From the NCBI GenBank assembly GCA_040255445.1, contig JBDZUZ010000029.1, positions 1 through 28,453 of the forward strand: a stretch of 28,453 nucleotides of DNA. The letters run 5' to 3'. Below are positions 7,711 through 14,484 of this stretch, in pieces. Source of the DNA: JBDZUZ01 sp040255445. GTDB lineage: Bacteria; Planctomycetota; Phycisphaerae; Phycisphaerales; UBA1924. A program made the position numbers and the translations under genes. The notes beneath the pieces are model-generated. The model did no database searches. It was not told the origin of the DNA and saw only the letters and a list, made by a program, of their open reading frames with translations. Within the stretch, counting starts at the first letter, position 1, and every line of letters begins with the position of its first letter.

Positions 7711-9413
7711 TCATTGCTCTTCCCGCGGGGCGCGGGGCTGGACGGTGGTGATGCGGCCGCCGAAGAGCTCGAGGGCCTGCTTGACGAGGGGGTGTTCGTG
7801 GATGGGCTGGGCCGGCGCTGCGGGCGCGGCATCGTCGCCCGCGGCGGGGGCATCCTTCGAGACAACCCGGCAGCGGACGGGTCGCTGCACCGCGCGGGTG
7901 GCGAGCTGCGCGATCTCCTCTTCGCAGGAGCGGGCGACGACGGCGAGATCGGGCGGGGCTTCGATGACGAGGCAGTCGCCCTCGACGCCGGCGAGCGTGC
8001 AGCCGGCGACGACGAGCTTCAGACGCCGGCTGGGGATCTCCTGCTGCTGGATGTGGAGCCAGAGCGCGGCGGGATCGGCGGGGGCTTTATCGATCTTGCG
8101 GAGGGCGGGGCCGGGCTGAGATGGCGCATCCGGCGGCTGCGCGGTGTGGGCCGCGGCGGAGGTGGCCGGGGCCGCCGGCGGTTCGGGCCGTTGTGGCGCT
8201 GGTAGTGGTGCGATCTTTGGAGTCGGCGGTGTCGGCGATGCGGCCGGCCCGGGGAGTGCGGGCGATCGGCGTGTCTCCGGCGCCGCCGTCAGCGTTTTTT
8301 TGCGGGGGCGCCTCCGCTGCCGCCCGAGACGAGCGCGGTGACATCCGCGAGCTTCTCGGTGAGCGCGAGCCGCACGGCGAGCGCATCGAGCAGCGCCCGC
8401 GGCGTGGCCGAGCTCTTGACCGCGCGCTGCACGTTCTCGCAGAGGGCGATCATGTGCACGAGGCCCGCGGCGTCGAAGCGTTCCGCGCGGGCCGCCTCCG
8501 CAGCGCGGGCTTCATCGGAGAGATCGACCAGCGGCGTCTGCGGCCCGCACGCGGCGAGGATCATCAGGTCGCGGAAGCGGTTGACGAGCGTCTCGATGAC
8601 CTGGTCGGCGGAGGTGCCGCGGCTCAAGAGTTCATCGACGATCTGCAGTGCAGGGGCGGGGTCGCCGTCGGCGAGGGCATCGACGAAGCGCGCGATGAGC
8701 TCGCGGTCGGGGAGGCCCAGCAGTTCTTCGAGGAGCTTGGTGGTGAGCTTCTTCTCGCCCGCGGCCATGAGCCGGTCCATGAGCGAGAGGCCGTCGCGCA
8801 TCGAGCCGTTGGCGAGGCGCGCCACGGCGTGGAGCAGTTCGGGCTCGGCCTTGAGGCCTTCATCTTTGACGATGCGCTCGAGGTGCTCGGTGATCTGCGT
8901 CGAGGGGATGTTGCGGAAGTCGAAGCGCTGGCAGCGGGACTGGATGGTGGCGGGGACCTTCTGCGGGTCGGTGGTGCAGAGGATGAACTTCACGTGCTCG
9001 GGCGGCTCCTCCATGGTCTTGAGGAGGGCGTTGAAGGCTGAGGTCGAGAGCATGTGGACCTCGTCGATGATGTAGACCTTGTACTTGCCGCGCATGGGCC
9101 GGTACGCGGCGTTGGCGATGAGCTCGCGGACGTTCTCGACGCCGGTGTTGCTGGCGGCGTCGATCTCGATGGTGTCGGTGTCCTGGCCGGACATGATGGC
9201 CTGGTCGACCTCCGGCGAGCCGCCGTTGAGGGCCTTGGCGAAGATGCGGGCCATGGTGGTCTTGCCCACGCCGCGGGTGCCGCAGAAGAGGTAGGCGTGG
9301 GCGACGCGGTTGGCCTTGATGGCGTTCTGGAGGGTGCGGGCGATGGGCTCCTGGCCGACGACCTCATCGAAGTCGCGGGAGCGGTAGCGTCGAGCGAGTA
9401 CGGTGTACGCCAT
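7711..9413 (-). CDS. dnaX: DNA polymerase III tau subunit, made by -1 frameshift within dnaX
   Basis: Full-length product of dnaX, obtained by reading 9413-8295 in the zero frame (373 codons) and then the -1 frame from 8295 to the TGA at 7713-7711 (194 more residues, 567 aa in all). I translated the -1 frame base by base: it is open throughout. A Pro/Ala-rich linker comes first, then a recognisable tau C-terminal region with ALWLHIQQQEIPSRRLKLVV, LVIEAPPDLAVVARSCEEEI and HPLVKQALELFGGRITTVQP. That last motif is characteristic of the end of bacterial DnaX. Tau joins the clamp loader to the polymerase core and to DnaB helicase. Producing both forms depends on the slippery site at 8295-8301. A single-base error in the A run would also create this arrangement, but the stimulatory signals argue against it. 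Confidence 0.85.
8267..8315 (-). promoter_or_regulatory. Programmed -1 ribosomal frameshift cassette in dnaX
   Basis: Reading on the minus strand: an internal GGAGG (8315-8311), a 9-nt spacer, the slippery heptamer A AAA AAA in the correct phase (8301-8295, codons GCA AAA AAA), one CGC codon and the zero-frame TGA (8291-8289). A 5-bp stem CGGCG/CGCCG (8288-8284 with 8271-8267, 12-nt loop) could form starting 6 nt after the A run. This parallels the E. coli dnaX cassette (upstream Shine-Dalgarno-like element about 10 nt away, A AAA AAG, downstream hairpin). Transcriptional slippage on the A run, as in Thermus, is an alternative mechanism with the same outcome. Confidence 0.8.
8289..9413 (-). 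CDS. dnaX: DNA polymerase III gamma subunit (zero-frame product of dnaX)
   Basis: The zero frame gives a 374-aa AAA+ ATPase starting at ATG 9413 (MAYTVLARRYRSRDFDEVVG, the standard DnaX opening). Visible are Walker A GTRGVGKT (about residues 45-52), Walker B VYIIDEVHML (D117, E118), sensor 1 around CTTDP (146-150) and the SRC arginine-finger motif at 159-161. The clamp-loader collar follows. Between Walker A and IEIDAASN (82-89) most DnaX proteins have a zinc module with four Cys; here the segment is ALNGGSPEVDQAIMSGQD, with no Cys at all. The product ends APAKKR at TGA 8291-8289, immediately after the slippery run, giving the short gamma form. No Shine-Dalgarno precedes the ATG; a TACAAT hexamer lies eight bases upstream, so the mRNA may be leaderless. 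Confidence 0.93.
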   Translation of the reverse strand: MAYTVLARRYRSRDFDEVVGQEPIARTLQNAIKANRVAHAYLFCGTRGVGKTTMARIFAKALNGGSPEVDQAIMSGQDTDTIEIDAASNTGVENVRELIANAAYRPMRGKYKVYIIDEVHMLSTSAFNALLKTMEEPPEHVKFILCTTDPQKVPATIQSRCQRFDFRNIPSTQITEHLERIVKDEGLKAEPELLHAVARLANGSMRDGLSLMDRLMAAGEKKLTTKLLEELLGLPDRELIARFVDALADGDPAPALQIVDELLSRGTSADQVIETLVNRFRDLMILAACGPQTPLVDLSDEARAAEAARAERFDAAGLVHMIALCENVQRAVKSSATPRALLDALAVRLALTEKLADVTALVSGGSGGAPAKKR

Positions 9414-9421
9414 GGGAGGCG

Positions 9422-9427
9422 ATTGTA
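9422..9427 (-). promoter_or_regulatory. Candidate -10 box of dnaX (leaderless start)
   Basis: TACAAT reads on the minus strand eight bases before the dnaX ATG, and there is no Shine-Dalgarno between them. Transcription would begin at or next to the start codon. No good -35 hexamer is visible at the usual distance. Confidence 0.45.
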
Positions 9428-9518
9428 CGGAGGGGTGGGGGCGGGGCCGGTGCGGCGTGGGAATGAGAGGAGGCGTGGGGGCGGCCCGGCCGGGGGGTGC
9501 GGCGCGTGGCCAAGGGTC

Positions 9519-9548
9519 TTGACGGGTCTGACCCCGATCAGGTACCTT
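9519..9548 (+). promoter_or_regulatory. Sigma70-type promoter of the DUF2314-like gene pair
   Basis: TTGACG (9519-9524), an 18-nt spacer and TACCTT (9543-9548) make a good match to the housekeeping consensus. A start near 9555 would give a leader of about 30 nt containing GGGGAG before the ATG at 9587. It lies in the divergent gap shared with dnaX (9414-9586), which otherwise holds only G-rich sequence. Confidence 0.6.
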
Positions 9549-9586
9549 CCCGCCGCGCGACCAGGGAGCCCCGCCGGGGAGAAGCC

Positions 9587-10888
9587 ATGTTGAAACTGTT
9601 CCAGCGTGATGAGCCCGCGATCGGTTCGATTCTGTACCGCGGCACGATGACCCTGCGGCTCGAGGAGTTCTTCTTCCTCGAGAAGCACAAGATCACGATC
9701 GCGCCGGGGAAGCCCGGTGATGGAAACACCGCGTGGTCCTTGAAGCTGTCGCACCCGGAGTGGGGCGAGGCGGACCTGGTGTGCTTGAACGATCCGCCGA
9801 TGCCGCCCGATTTCCTCATCGACTATGCGCAGGGGCTGTCGCCGGCGGAGCGTGAGGATGCGAAGGCGGCGGGCACGGCGGTGATGATCCGCTGCAAGCC
9901 CAAGCGCAAGCAGGTGCTCAGCGACCGAAAGAAGATGCTGCGGTACATGCGGGCGATCATGGCCGACGACGCCGTGGGCGCGGTCGATCACGCTTCGGAG
10001 GTGTTCTGGTCCCGCTCCGGGCTGGACGAGGAACTCGCGCACGATGCGGACCTGGACATCCAGTCGCTGTTCACCGTGCACGCCGTCGGGGACGACAGCG
10101 GCGAGAAGGTTCGGTGGGTGCACACGCACGGGCTGGACAAGCTGGGCGCTTTCGACTTCGACATCCTGAACCCGGGCGAAGAGATCCTTTCGCACGATGC
10201 GGATGTGCTGCGGGCGATTGCGTTCCTGATCGCATCGGGCGAGGTGAAGGAAGACGAAGCGCGGGCGTCGATCGGGAGCCCCAAGGGCGATGTCCGCTTC
10301 GTGCCTGCGAAGGACTTTCAGAAGAAGGCGATCGAGAAGTACACGCGGATGCGCGATCCAGAGGATCACACCGAGAAGCGGGTCGTGCTGTGCGAACCGG
10401 GGAAGTCGCTGCTGGGTGATAAGCCGCAGCCGAGCAGGTTCCTGTCCGGGTCGCTGCAGCAGTGCGTGATGCACTTCGGACACGATGCGACGGAGCTGAT
10501 GGCGCAGCGGGCGCGGGCCTCGGCGCCGGTGCTGCAGCGGCTGATGGCGGAGTTCGAGGAGTTCCAGGTGCAGCCGGTTGTCAAGATCGGGTACGAGACG
10601 GACCACGGCCCCGACAAAGAGGGCAACCGCGGCGCCGAGCACATGTGGTTCGAGCTGCACGGCATCAGGGGCCACACGCTCGATGCGACGCTCTTGAACG
10701 AGCCGTTCGACATCGCGCGGATGAAGGCGGGCGACCGGGGCGAGCACCCGATCGAGCGGCTGACGGACTGGCAGATCATGACGCCGGTGGGCAACATGAC
10801 GCCGCGGACGCAGATGGCAGCGCGGTTCCTGCGTGAGCACGCGGATGAGATCCGCGAGGCGATCCGGAACGCGGGTGATGGGGAGTGA
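9587..10888 (+). CDS. DUF4026/DUF2314-like protein of unknown function, copy 1
   Basis: Start at ATG 9587 (MLKLFQRDEP), preceded by GGGGAG; the open frame extends further up but the promoter lies in that stretch. The 433-aa product ends with a clear DUF2314-type domain (MWFELHGIRGHTLDATLLNE, PFDIARMKAGDRGEHPIERL, TDWQI), about residues 345-405. Its N-terminal and middle parts (GEADLVCLNDPPMP, GLSPAEREDAKAAGTAVMIR, VHTHGLDKLGAFDFDILNPG) resemble the DUF4026-type region often attached to it. No signal peptide, membrane helix or catalytic motif is evident, so it is probably cytoplasmic. The function of the family is not established. The next gene is a full-length paralogue, about 60% identical over the N-terminal stretch compared by eye, 78 bp downstream. 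Confidence 0.75.
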   Translation: MLKLFQRDEPAIGSILYRGTMTLRLEEFFFLEKHKITIAPGKPGDGNTAWSLKLSHPEWGEADLVCLNDPPMPPDFLIDYAQGLSPAEREDAKAAGTAVMIRCKPKRKQVLSDRKKMLRYMRAIMADDAVGAVDHASEVFWSRSGLDEELAHDADLDIQSLFTVHAVGDDSGEKVRWVHTHGLDKLGAFDFDILNPGEEILSHDADVLRAIAFLIASGEVKEDEARASIGSPKGDVRFVPAKDFQKKAIEKYTRMRDPEDHTEKRVVLCEPGKSLLGDKPQPSRFLSGSLQQCVMHFGHDATELMAQRARASAPVLQRLMAEFEEFQVQPVVKIGYETDHGPDKEGNRGAEHMWFELHGIRGHTLDATLLNEPFDIARMKAGDRGEHPIERLTDWQIMTPVGNMTPRTQMAARFLREHADEIREAIRNAGDGE

Positions 10889-10966
10889 GCCGACGCGGGT
10901 TTGATGTGTGCGGGACGGTGGCGGCGCCGCAGTACAGCCGTCACGGGCTGCAGGCAGGGGGCGACG

Positions 10967-12292
10967 ATGAAGCTGTTCGAGCGTGATGATCCATCGGTCG
11001 GCTCGGTGCTGTACCGCGGCACGGTACGGCCGCGGGCCGAGGAGTTTTCCTTTCTCAAGAAGCACGGGATCACGCTCGGGCCGGGGATGCCCGGCGAGGG
11101 CGGGCTTGCGTGGTCTTTGAGGCTGTCGCACCGGGAGTGGGGCGAGGCGGATCTGCTCTGCCCGCACGAGCCGCCGATGCCCAACGGGTACGCGGTCGAG
11201 TTCGCGAACGGGCTTTCGCCGGCGGAGCGGAAGGAATGCAAGGCCGCTGGAACGGCGGTGCTGGTGCATTGCAAGGCCACGCGGAAGCACGTTCCCAGCG
11301 ACCGCAAGAGGATGCTGCGGTACGCGCGGGCGGTGATGGGCGACCATGCGCTGTGCGTCCTTGACCACGGCTCGGATGCGTTCTGGTCGCGGGCGGGGCT
11401 GGACGAGGAATTGGCGCACGATGCCGACCTGGACATCCAGTCGCTCTTCAGTGTGCACGCGGTTGCGGATCCGACCGGGCAGAGGGTGCACTGGCTGCAC
11501 ACGCACGGGCTGGACAAGCTCGGCGCGTTCGACTTTGACATTCTGAATCCGGGCGAGGACATCATGGTGCACGACTCGGAGGTCGTGCGGGCGATCGCGT
11601 TCATGATCGCATCGGGCGTGCCGCAGGAGGGTGAACGCCGCGTGCCGTTGGGCAGCCCGGGTGGCGATCTCTGGTTCGTGCCCGCGGCGGAGTTTCAGGA
11701 GCGGGCGGCGGAGCGGTTCACGCGGATCCGCAACGAGCCGGAGCACCACACGCGCAAGCGCGTCGTGCTGTGCGATCCGGGCCTGCCGGTGCGCGGGTAC
11801 AAGCCGCACCCGAGCCGGTTCCTGTCGCGATCGCTCGAGGGGTGCAGGCTGCACATCACGAAGGAGGCGACGGACCTGATGGCCGCGCGCGCCCGCGCTT
11901 CGCTGCCGCTCCTGCAGCGGCTGCGAGAGGAGTTCGCGGAGTTCCCGCTGCAGGTCGTTGCCAAGATCGGTTACGAGACCGACACCGGCCCGGATGAGAA
12001 CGAGAACGGCGGTGTGACGGTGATGTGGTTCGATGTGCACGGCATCGAAGGGGACTCGCTTGATGCCACGCTCGTGAGCGAGCCGTTTGATATCTCGCGC
12101 CTGAAGGTCGGGGACCGGGGGCGGCACCCGGTCGAGCGGCTCGCGGACTGGATGATCGTGACGCCGCTGGGGGATATCACGCCGCGGACGCAGTTGCCGG
12201 CGCGGATCCTGCGGGAGAACCGCGAGGAGATTCTCAGGGTCATTCGCAGCGGCGGGGGGCTGCCGGAGGGCGCGGCGGATCTGGCGGGGTGA
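10967..12292 (+). CDS. DUF4026/DUF2314-like protein of unknown function, copy 2
   Basis: Start at ATG 10967 (MKLFERDDPS) with AGGGGG five bases upstream. The 441-aa protein aligns with copy 1 over its whole length with nearly no gaps. Shared blocks include SVLYRGT, LSHREWGEADLLC, GLDEELAHDADLDIQSLF, LHTHGLDKLGAFDFDILNPG, ARASLPLLQRLREEFAEF and the terminal DUF2314-like segment MWFDVHGIEGDSLDATLVSE / PFDISRLKVGDRGRHPVERL / ADWMIVTP. It has a slightly longer Gly-rich tail. The arrangement is a tandem gene duplication, co-oriented and probably co-transcribed from the promoter at 9519. The 78-bp gap holds no obvious terminator or separate promoter. Function unknown; conservation of both copies argues that each is used. 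Confidence 0.75.
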   Translation: MKLFERDDPSVGSVLYRGTVRPRAEEFSFLKKHGITLGPGMPGEGGLAWSLRLSHREWGEADLLCPHEPPMPNGYAVEFANGLSPAERKECKAAGTAVLVHCKATRKHVPSDRKRMLRYARAVMGDHALCVLDHGSDAFWSRAGLDEELAHDADLDIQSLFSVHAVADPTGQRVHWLHTHGLDKLGAFDFDILNPGEDIMVHDSEVVRAIAFMIASGVPQEGERRVPLGSPGGDLWFVPAAEFQERAAERFTRIRNEPEHHTRKRVVLCDPGLPVRGYKPHPSRFLSRSLEGCRLHITKEATDLMAARARASLPLLQRLREEFAEFPLQVVAKIGYETDTGPDENENGGVTVMWFDVHGIEGDSLDATLVSEPFDISRLKVGDRGRHPVERLADWMIVTPLGDITPRTQLPARILRENREEILRVIRSGGGLPEGAADLAG

Positions 12293-12335
12293 TCGGGCTC
12301 GCGCTGGCGGCGTGCTGATGGGTCGGGCGATCGGC

Positions 12336-12351
12336 GGGCGGGGGCCCGCCC
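12336..12351 (-). terminator. Candidate hairpin downstream of the SRP RNA
   Basis: On the minus strand GGGCGG-GCCC-CCGCCC can fold into a six-base-pair stem with a four-base loop directly after the SRP RNA 3' end. There is no U-tract, so this is a possible processing or pausing structure rather than a proven intrinsic terminator. Confidence 0.35.
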
Positions 12352-12358
12352 TCGTGCA

Positions 12359-12482
12359 TCCCCCCGGTCGGCGGCCAGGACACCGGCGGCACCGGACGAC
12401 GGCCGCTTATGGCTGCTGCGGTCAAGCCCTGACCAGGTTCACGGGCCATCCGTGCACCGGGCCCGGCCGCCGACCGGGGGGA
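12359..12482 (-). ncRNA. ffs: Signal recognition particle RNA (small bacterial type, 4.5S-like)
   Basis: On the minus strand the region folds as one long hairpin. The ends 12465-12482 and 12359-12376 are perfectly complementary over 18 bp (core GGTCGGCGGCC against GGCCGCCGACC). Near the apex, 12434-12411 reads GGTCAGG-GCTTGACCGC-AGCAGCC. This is the hallmark Ffh-binding symmetric loop (CAGG opposite AGCAGCC), preceded by GTGAACC as in many bacterial SRP RNAs. The apical loop is not the common GGAA: the ten bases between AGG and AGCAG are GCTTGACCGC, suggesting a UGAC or UUGACC cap. The RNA binds Ffh to target ribosomes to FtsY. Ends are estimated from the stem, so the mature 5' and 3' ends may differ by several bases. 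Confidence 0.88.
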
Positions 12483-12494
12483 CGCGTGGCCGCA

Positions 12495-12500
12495 ACTCTA
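12495..12500 (-). promoter_or_regulatory. Candidate -10 box of the SRP RNA gene
   Basis: TAGAGT on the minus strand, about a dozen bases before the start of the terminal stem, with a weak TTCCCA at -35 spacing (16 nt). Placement fits a transcript beginning near 12482-12488. Confidence 0.4.
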
Positions 12501-12548
12501 GCCGGGCCGCGGCGGATGGGAAGCCGATCCGGGCGGGGCCGTTTCTCG

Positions 12549-12554
12549 TACACT
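12549..12554 (+). promoter_or_regulatory. Candidate -10 box of the PIN-TRAM gene (leaderless start)
   Basis: TACACT lies seven bases before the GTG start at 12562, with no Shine-Dalgarno between. Transcription would start on the GTG itself. Confidence 0.45.
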
Positions 12555-12561
12555 CCTTCCG

Positions 12562-13950
12562 GTGAGCGAACCTACTTCCAGCGATGTGCAGCCGGCCGCG
12601 GCCCGCTCCGGCGGTCGGGCGGGTGAACTGGCCAACCCGGTCGAGGCGGCGGCGCGGCAGAAGACGACGCTGCTGCGCGTCGTGCGGATGGGGTTCATCA
12701 TCCTCTTCTTCACGGTGGCGCTGCTGTCGCTCCTGGGCGTCAATCCCGACAGCCCGGCGGGGGAGGTTCGCCGCGCGATCCTCTGGCCGCTGACGCTGGG
12801 GGGCGTGGTGGTGGTGGCGGGGCTCTTCCTGCTGATCGACTACCTCACGCCCCGCAAGAAGATCTCGACGCTGTTCTCGATCCTGCTGGGGCTGATGGGC
12901 GCGATGCTCGCGACGATCGCGATCGGGTTCGTCATCGATCTGTTCGTCAAGACCTACGACATCCAGGGCCAGGACAATCTGGTCGCGACGTTCAAGGTGC
13001 TGCTGGGCATCGGGCTCGCGTACCTGGGCATCACAACGGTGCTGCAGACGCAGGACGATTTCCGGCTGGTGATCCCGTATGTCGAGTTCGCCAAGCAGAT
13101 CCGCGGCACGCGGGTGATGCTGCTGGATACTTCGGCGCTCATCGATGGGCGTGTTGCGGATCTGGCGCCGACGAATTTCATCCAGTCGCCGATCGTGATC
13201 CCGCACTTTGTGGTGGGCGAGTTGCAGCAACTGGCCGACAGCGGCGATGGCATGAAGCGGACCAAGGGCCGGCGGGGGCTGGATGTCATCAGCCGGCTGC
13301 AGCGCTCGCCGCTGCTGGATGTGACGATCGATGAGACGGTCGTGCCGGGCAAGGCGGTTGATCAGATGCTGGTCGAGCTGGCGAAGACGATGCCGGCGAT
13401 GATCGTGACGACGGATGTCGGGCTGGCGCGGGTGGCGAATATCCAGCACATCCCGATCCTGAACCTGAACGATCTGGCGAACGCGCTGAAGCCGTCGTTG
13501 ATCCCCGGGCAGCCGATTCAGTTGAAGCTGCTCAAGCGGGGCGAGCAGCCCGAGCAGGGTGTGGGGTATCTGCAGGACGGGACGATGGTGGTGGTCGAGA
13601 ACGGGTTTACGCGGATCGGCGAGGTGGTGAAGGCGACGGTGACGACCTCGATGCAGACCTCGGCGGGGCGGCTGATCTTCGCGCGGATCGAGGAGGATGC
13701 GCCGCCGCGGCGGGAGGCGCAGGCACGCCCGGCGGCGATGGAAGCGCCGGAGCCGGTATCGACGAACGAGGCCTCCGGTCAGGATGCGGGCGGCGATGCG
13801 CGGGGTGAGGCTCCTGGCGAGGACGAGCCGCCGGTGGATGCGAATGGATCGGAGTCGGCGCGGGATGCGGGCGAGCGGCGCTCGCCTTTCCCGCCCAAGC
13901 CGCCGACGCGATCGGTGCGTTCGGGCACACCGAGGAATCCGCGGCGATGA
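12562..13950 (+). CDS. Membrane-anchored PIN-TRAM domain protein (YacL-like putative ribonuclease)
   Basis: GTG start at 12562, 462 aa. Four predicted membrane helices (about residues 42-60, 74-93, 101-128, 141-162) precede a PIN domain with acidic residues at the expected places: D189 (MLLDTSALIDGR), E220 (VVGELQQLAD), D241 (GRRGLDV) and D285 (VTTDVGLA). A TRAM RNA-binding domain follows (about 313-375, IPGQPIQLKLLKRG and GYLQDGTMVVVENG). This is the architecture of Bacillus YacL and relatives, putative membrane-bound RNases of unknown substrate. The last roughly 90 residues are a disordered Pro/Ala/Glu-rich extension not usual in YacL. The gene is divergent from ffs and is followed by an ATGA-overlapping lipoprotein gene, so the two are translationally coupled. 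Confidence 0.88.
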   Translation: MSEPTSSDVQPAAARSGGRAGELANPVEAAARQKTTLLRVVRMGFIILFFTVALLSLLGVNPDSPAGEVRRAILWPLTLGGVVVVAGLFLLIDYLTPRKKISTLFSILLGLMGAMLATIAIGFVIDLFVKTYDIQGQDNLVATFKVLLGIGLAYLGITTVLQTQDDFRLVIPYVEFAKQIRGTRVMLLDTSALIDGRVADLAPTNFIQSPIVIPHFVVGELQQLADSGDGMKRTKGRRGLDVISRLQRSPLLDVTIDETVVPGKAVDQMLVELAKTMPAMIVTTDVGLARVANIQHIPILNLNDLANALKPSLIPGQPIQLKLLKRGEQPEQGVGYLQDGTMVVVENGFTRIGEVVKATVTTSMQTSAGRLIFARIEEDAPPRREAQARPAAMEAPEPVSTNEASGQDAGGDARGEAPGEDEPPVDANGSESARDAGERRSPFPPKPPTRSVRSGTPRNPRR

Positions 13951-14279
13951 GGCGTCATCGATTGATCAGCGTTGTTGTCGTGGCGGCGGCCGTGCTGGGT
14001 GCCAGCGCGGTTGGCGGGTGCGCGAAATCGCGGCACGCCTCCGACTGGAAGCCCAACGAGCGCGGCGCGACATCGCAGAGCGCGCGGCTGGTCGATGACG
14101 GGCTGGACCACTTCCGCGGCGAGGTCGATTGGGATCGGCGGCGGTCGGTCTACCGGCAGGCGCTGGAGACGGTGCCGAGCACGCAGACGCCGATCCGGGA
14201 TCAGTGGGGGGAGTCGCGGAAGGCGTGGCGGGATCTGGCGGGCGCGGTGCGCGGGGATCTGGATCGCGGGAAGGACTAA
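13947..14279 (+). CDS. Small putative lipoprotein
   Basis: A 110-aa protein whose ATG (13947) overlaps the stop of the PIN-TRAM gene. It has basic N-terminal residues, a hydrophobic stretch and the lipobox VGGC, giving Cys25 as the lipidated residue. The mature 86 residues are charged and helical in character (ARLVDDGLDHFRGEVDWDRR, YRQALETVPSTQTPIRDQWG) with no family I recognise. It is co-translated with a membrane RNase-like protein, but nothing in the sequence shows a functional link. Immediately downstream is a 12-bp perfect hairpin likely to end the transcript. Confidence 0.7.
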   Translation: MRRHRLISVVVVAAAVLGASAVGGCAKSRHASDWKPNERGATSQSARLVDDGLDHFRGEVDWDRRRSVYRQALETVPSTQTPIRDQWGESRKAWRDLAGAVRGDLDRGKD

Positions 14280-14284
14280 GCAGT

Positions 14285-14314
14285 GCCACCGAGATTGCTT
14301 TGAATCTCGGTGGC
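14285..14314 (+). terminator. Perfect 12-bp hairpin, probable terminator of the PIN-TRAM/lipoprotein operon
   Basis: GCCACCGAGATT and AATCTCGGTGGC pair perfectly around the six-base loop GCTTTG, starting five bases after the lipoprotein stop. It is followed by TCTT, a poor U-tract. The core GCCACCGAGAT recurs in the larger inverted repeat at 14401-14467. Confidence 0.6.
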
Positions 14315-14400
14315 TCTTGGGCGTTCGACGCGGGCTTTCACACTCCCGGCGTCGCGGGTGTGACGGCCGGGGTGTGCAAACCCGCATCCTCAGCACCTGA

Positions 14401-14467
14401 GCCACCGAGATCCGCACTTGGTGTGCGCAGTGAAGAACCGAGATCCCTGTGTGCGGATCTCGGTGGC
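14401..14467. repeat. 17-bp perfect inverted repeat next to the atpG stop, sharing its core with the hairpin at 14285
   Basis: GCCACCGAGATCCGCAC (14401-14417) pairs perfectly with GTGCGGATCTCGGTGGC (14451-14467) across a 33-base loop. The loop itself contains a second ACCGAGATCC (14437-14446) that could pair with the same right arm instead, so two mutually exclusive stems are possible. It lies 18 bp after the atpG stop codon and may end the atpG transcript. Between this and the first hairpin, 14338-14363 forms a weaker imperfect stem. Confidence 0.65.
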
Positions 14468-14484
14468 ACATCGTTGGTGATTGA

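Noticed and set aside
7711..8288. A dnaX pseudogene or separate unannotated gene downstream of dnaX
   Set aside because: The -1 frame is fully open, encodes the tau C-terminus and joins at a phased slippery heptamer with a stimulatory Shine-Dalgarno, so programmed frameshifting explains it better.
8990..12127. A 1045-codon open frame on the minus strand, antisense to both DUF2314-like genes and part of dnaX
   Set aside because: Composition is Arg/Pro/His-rich with no domain; it arises because G+C-rich codon use keeps the antisense frame open. Its two halves look alike only because the sense genes are paralogues.
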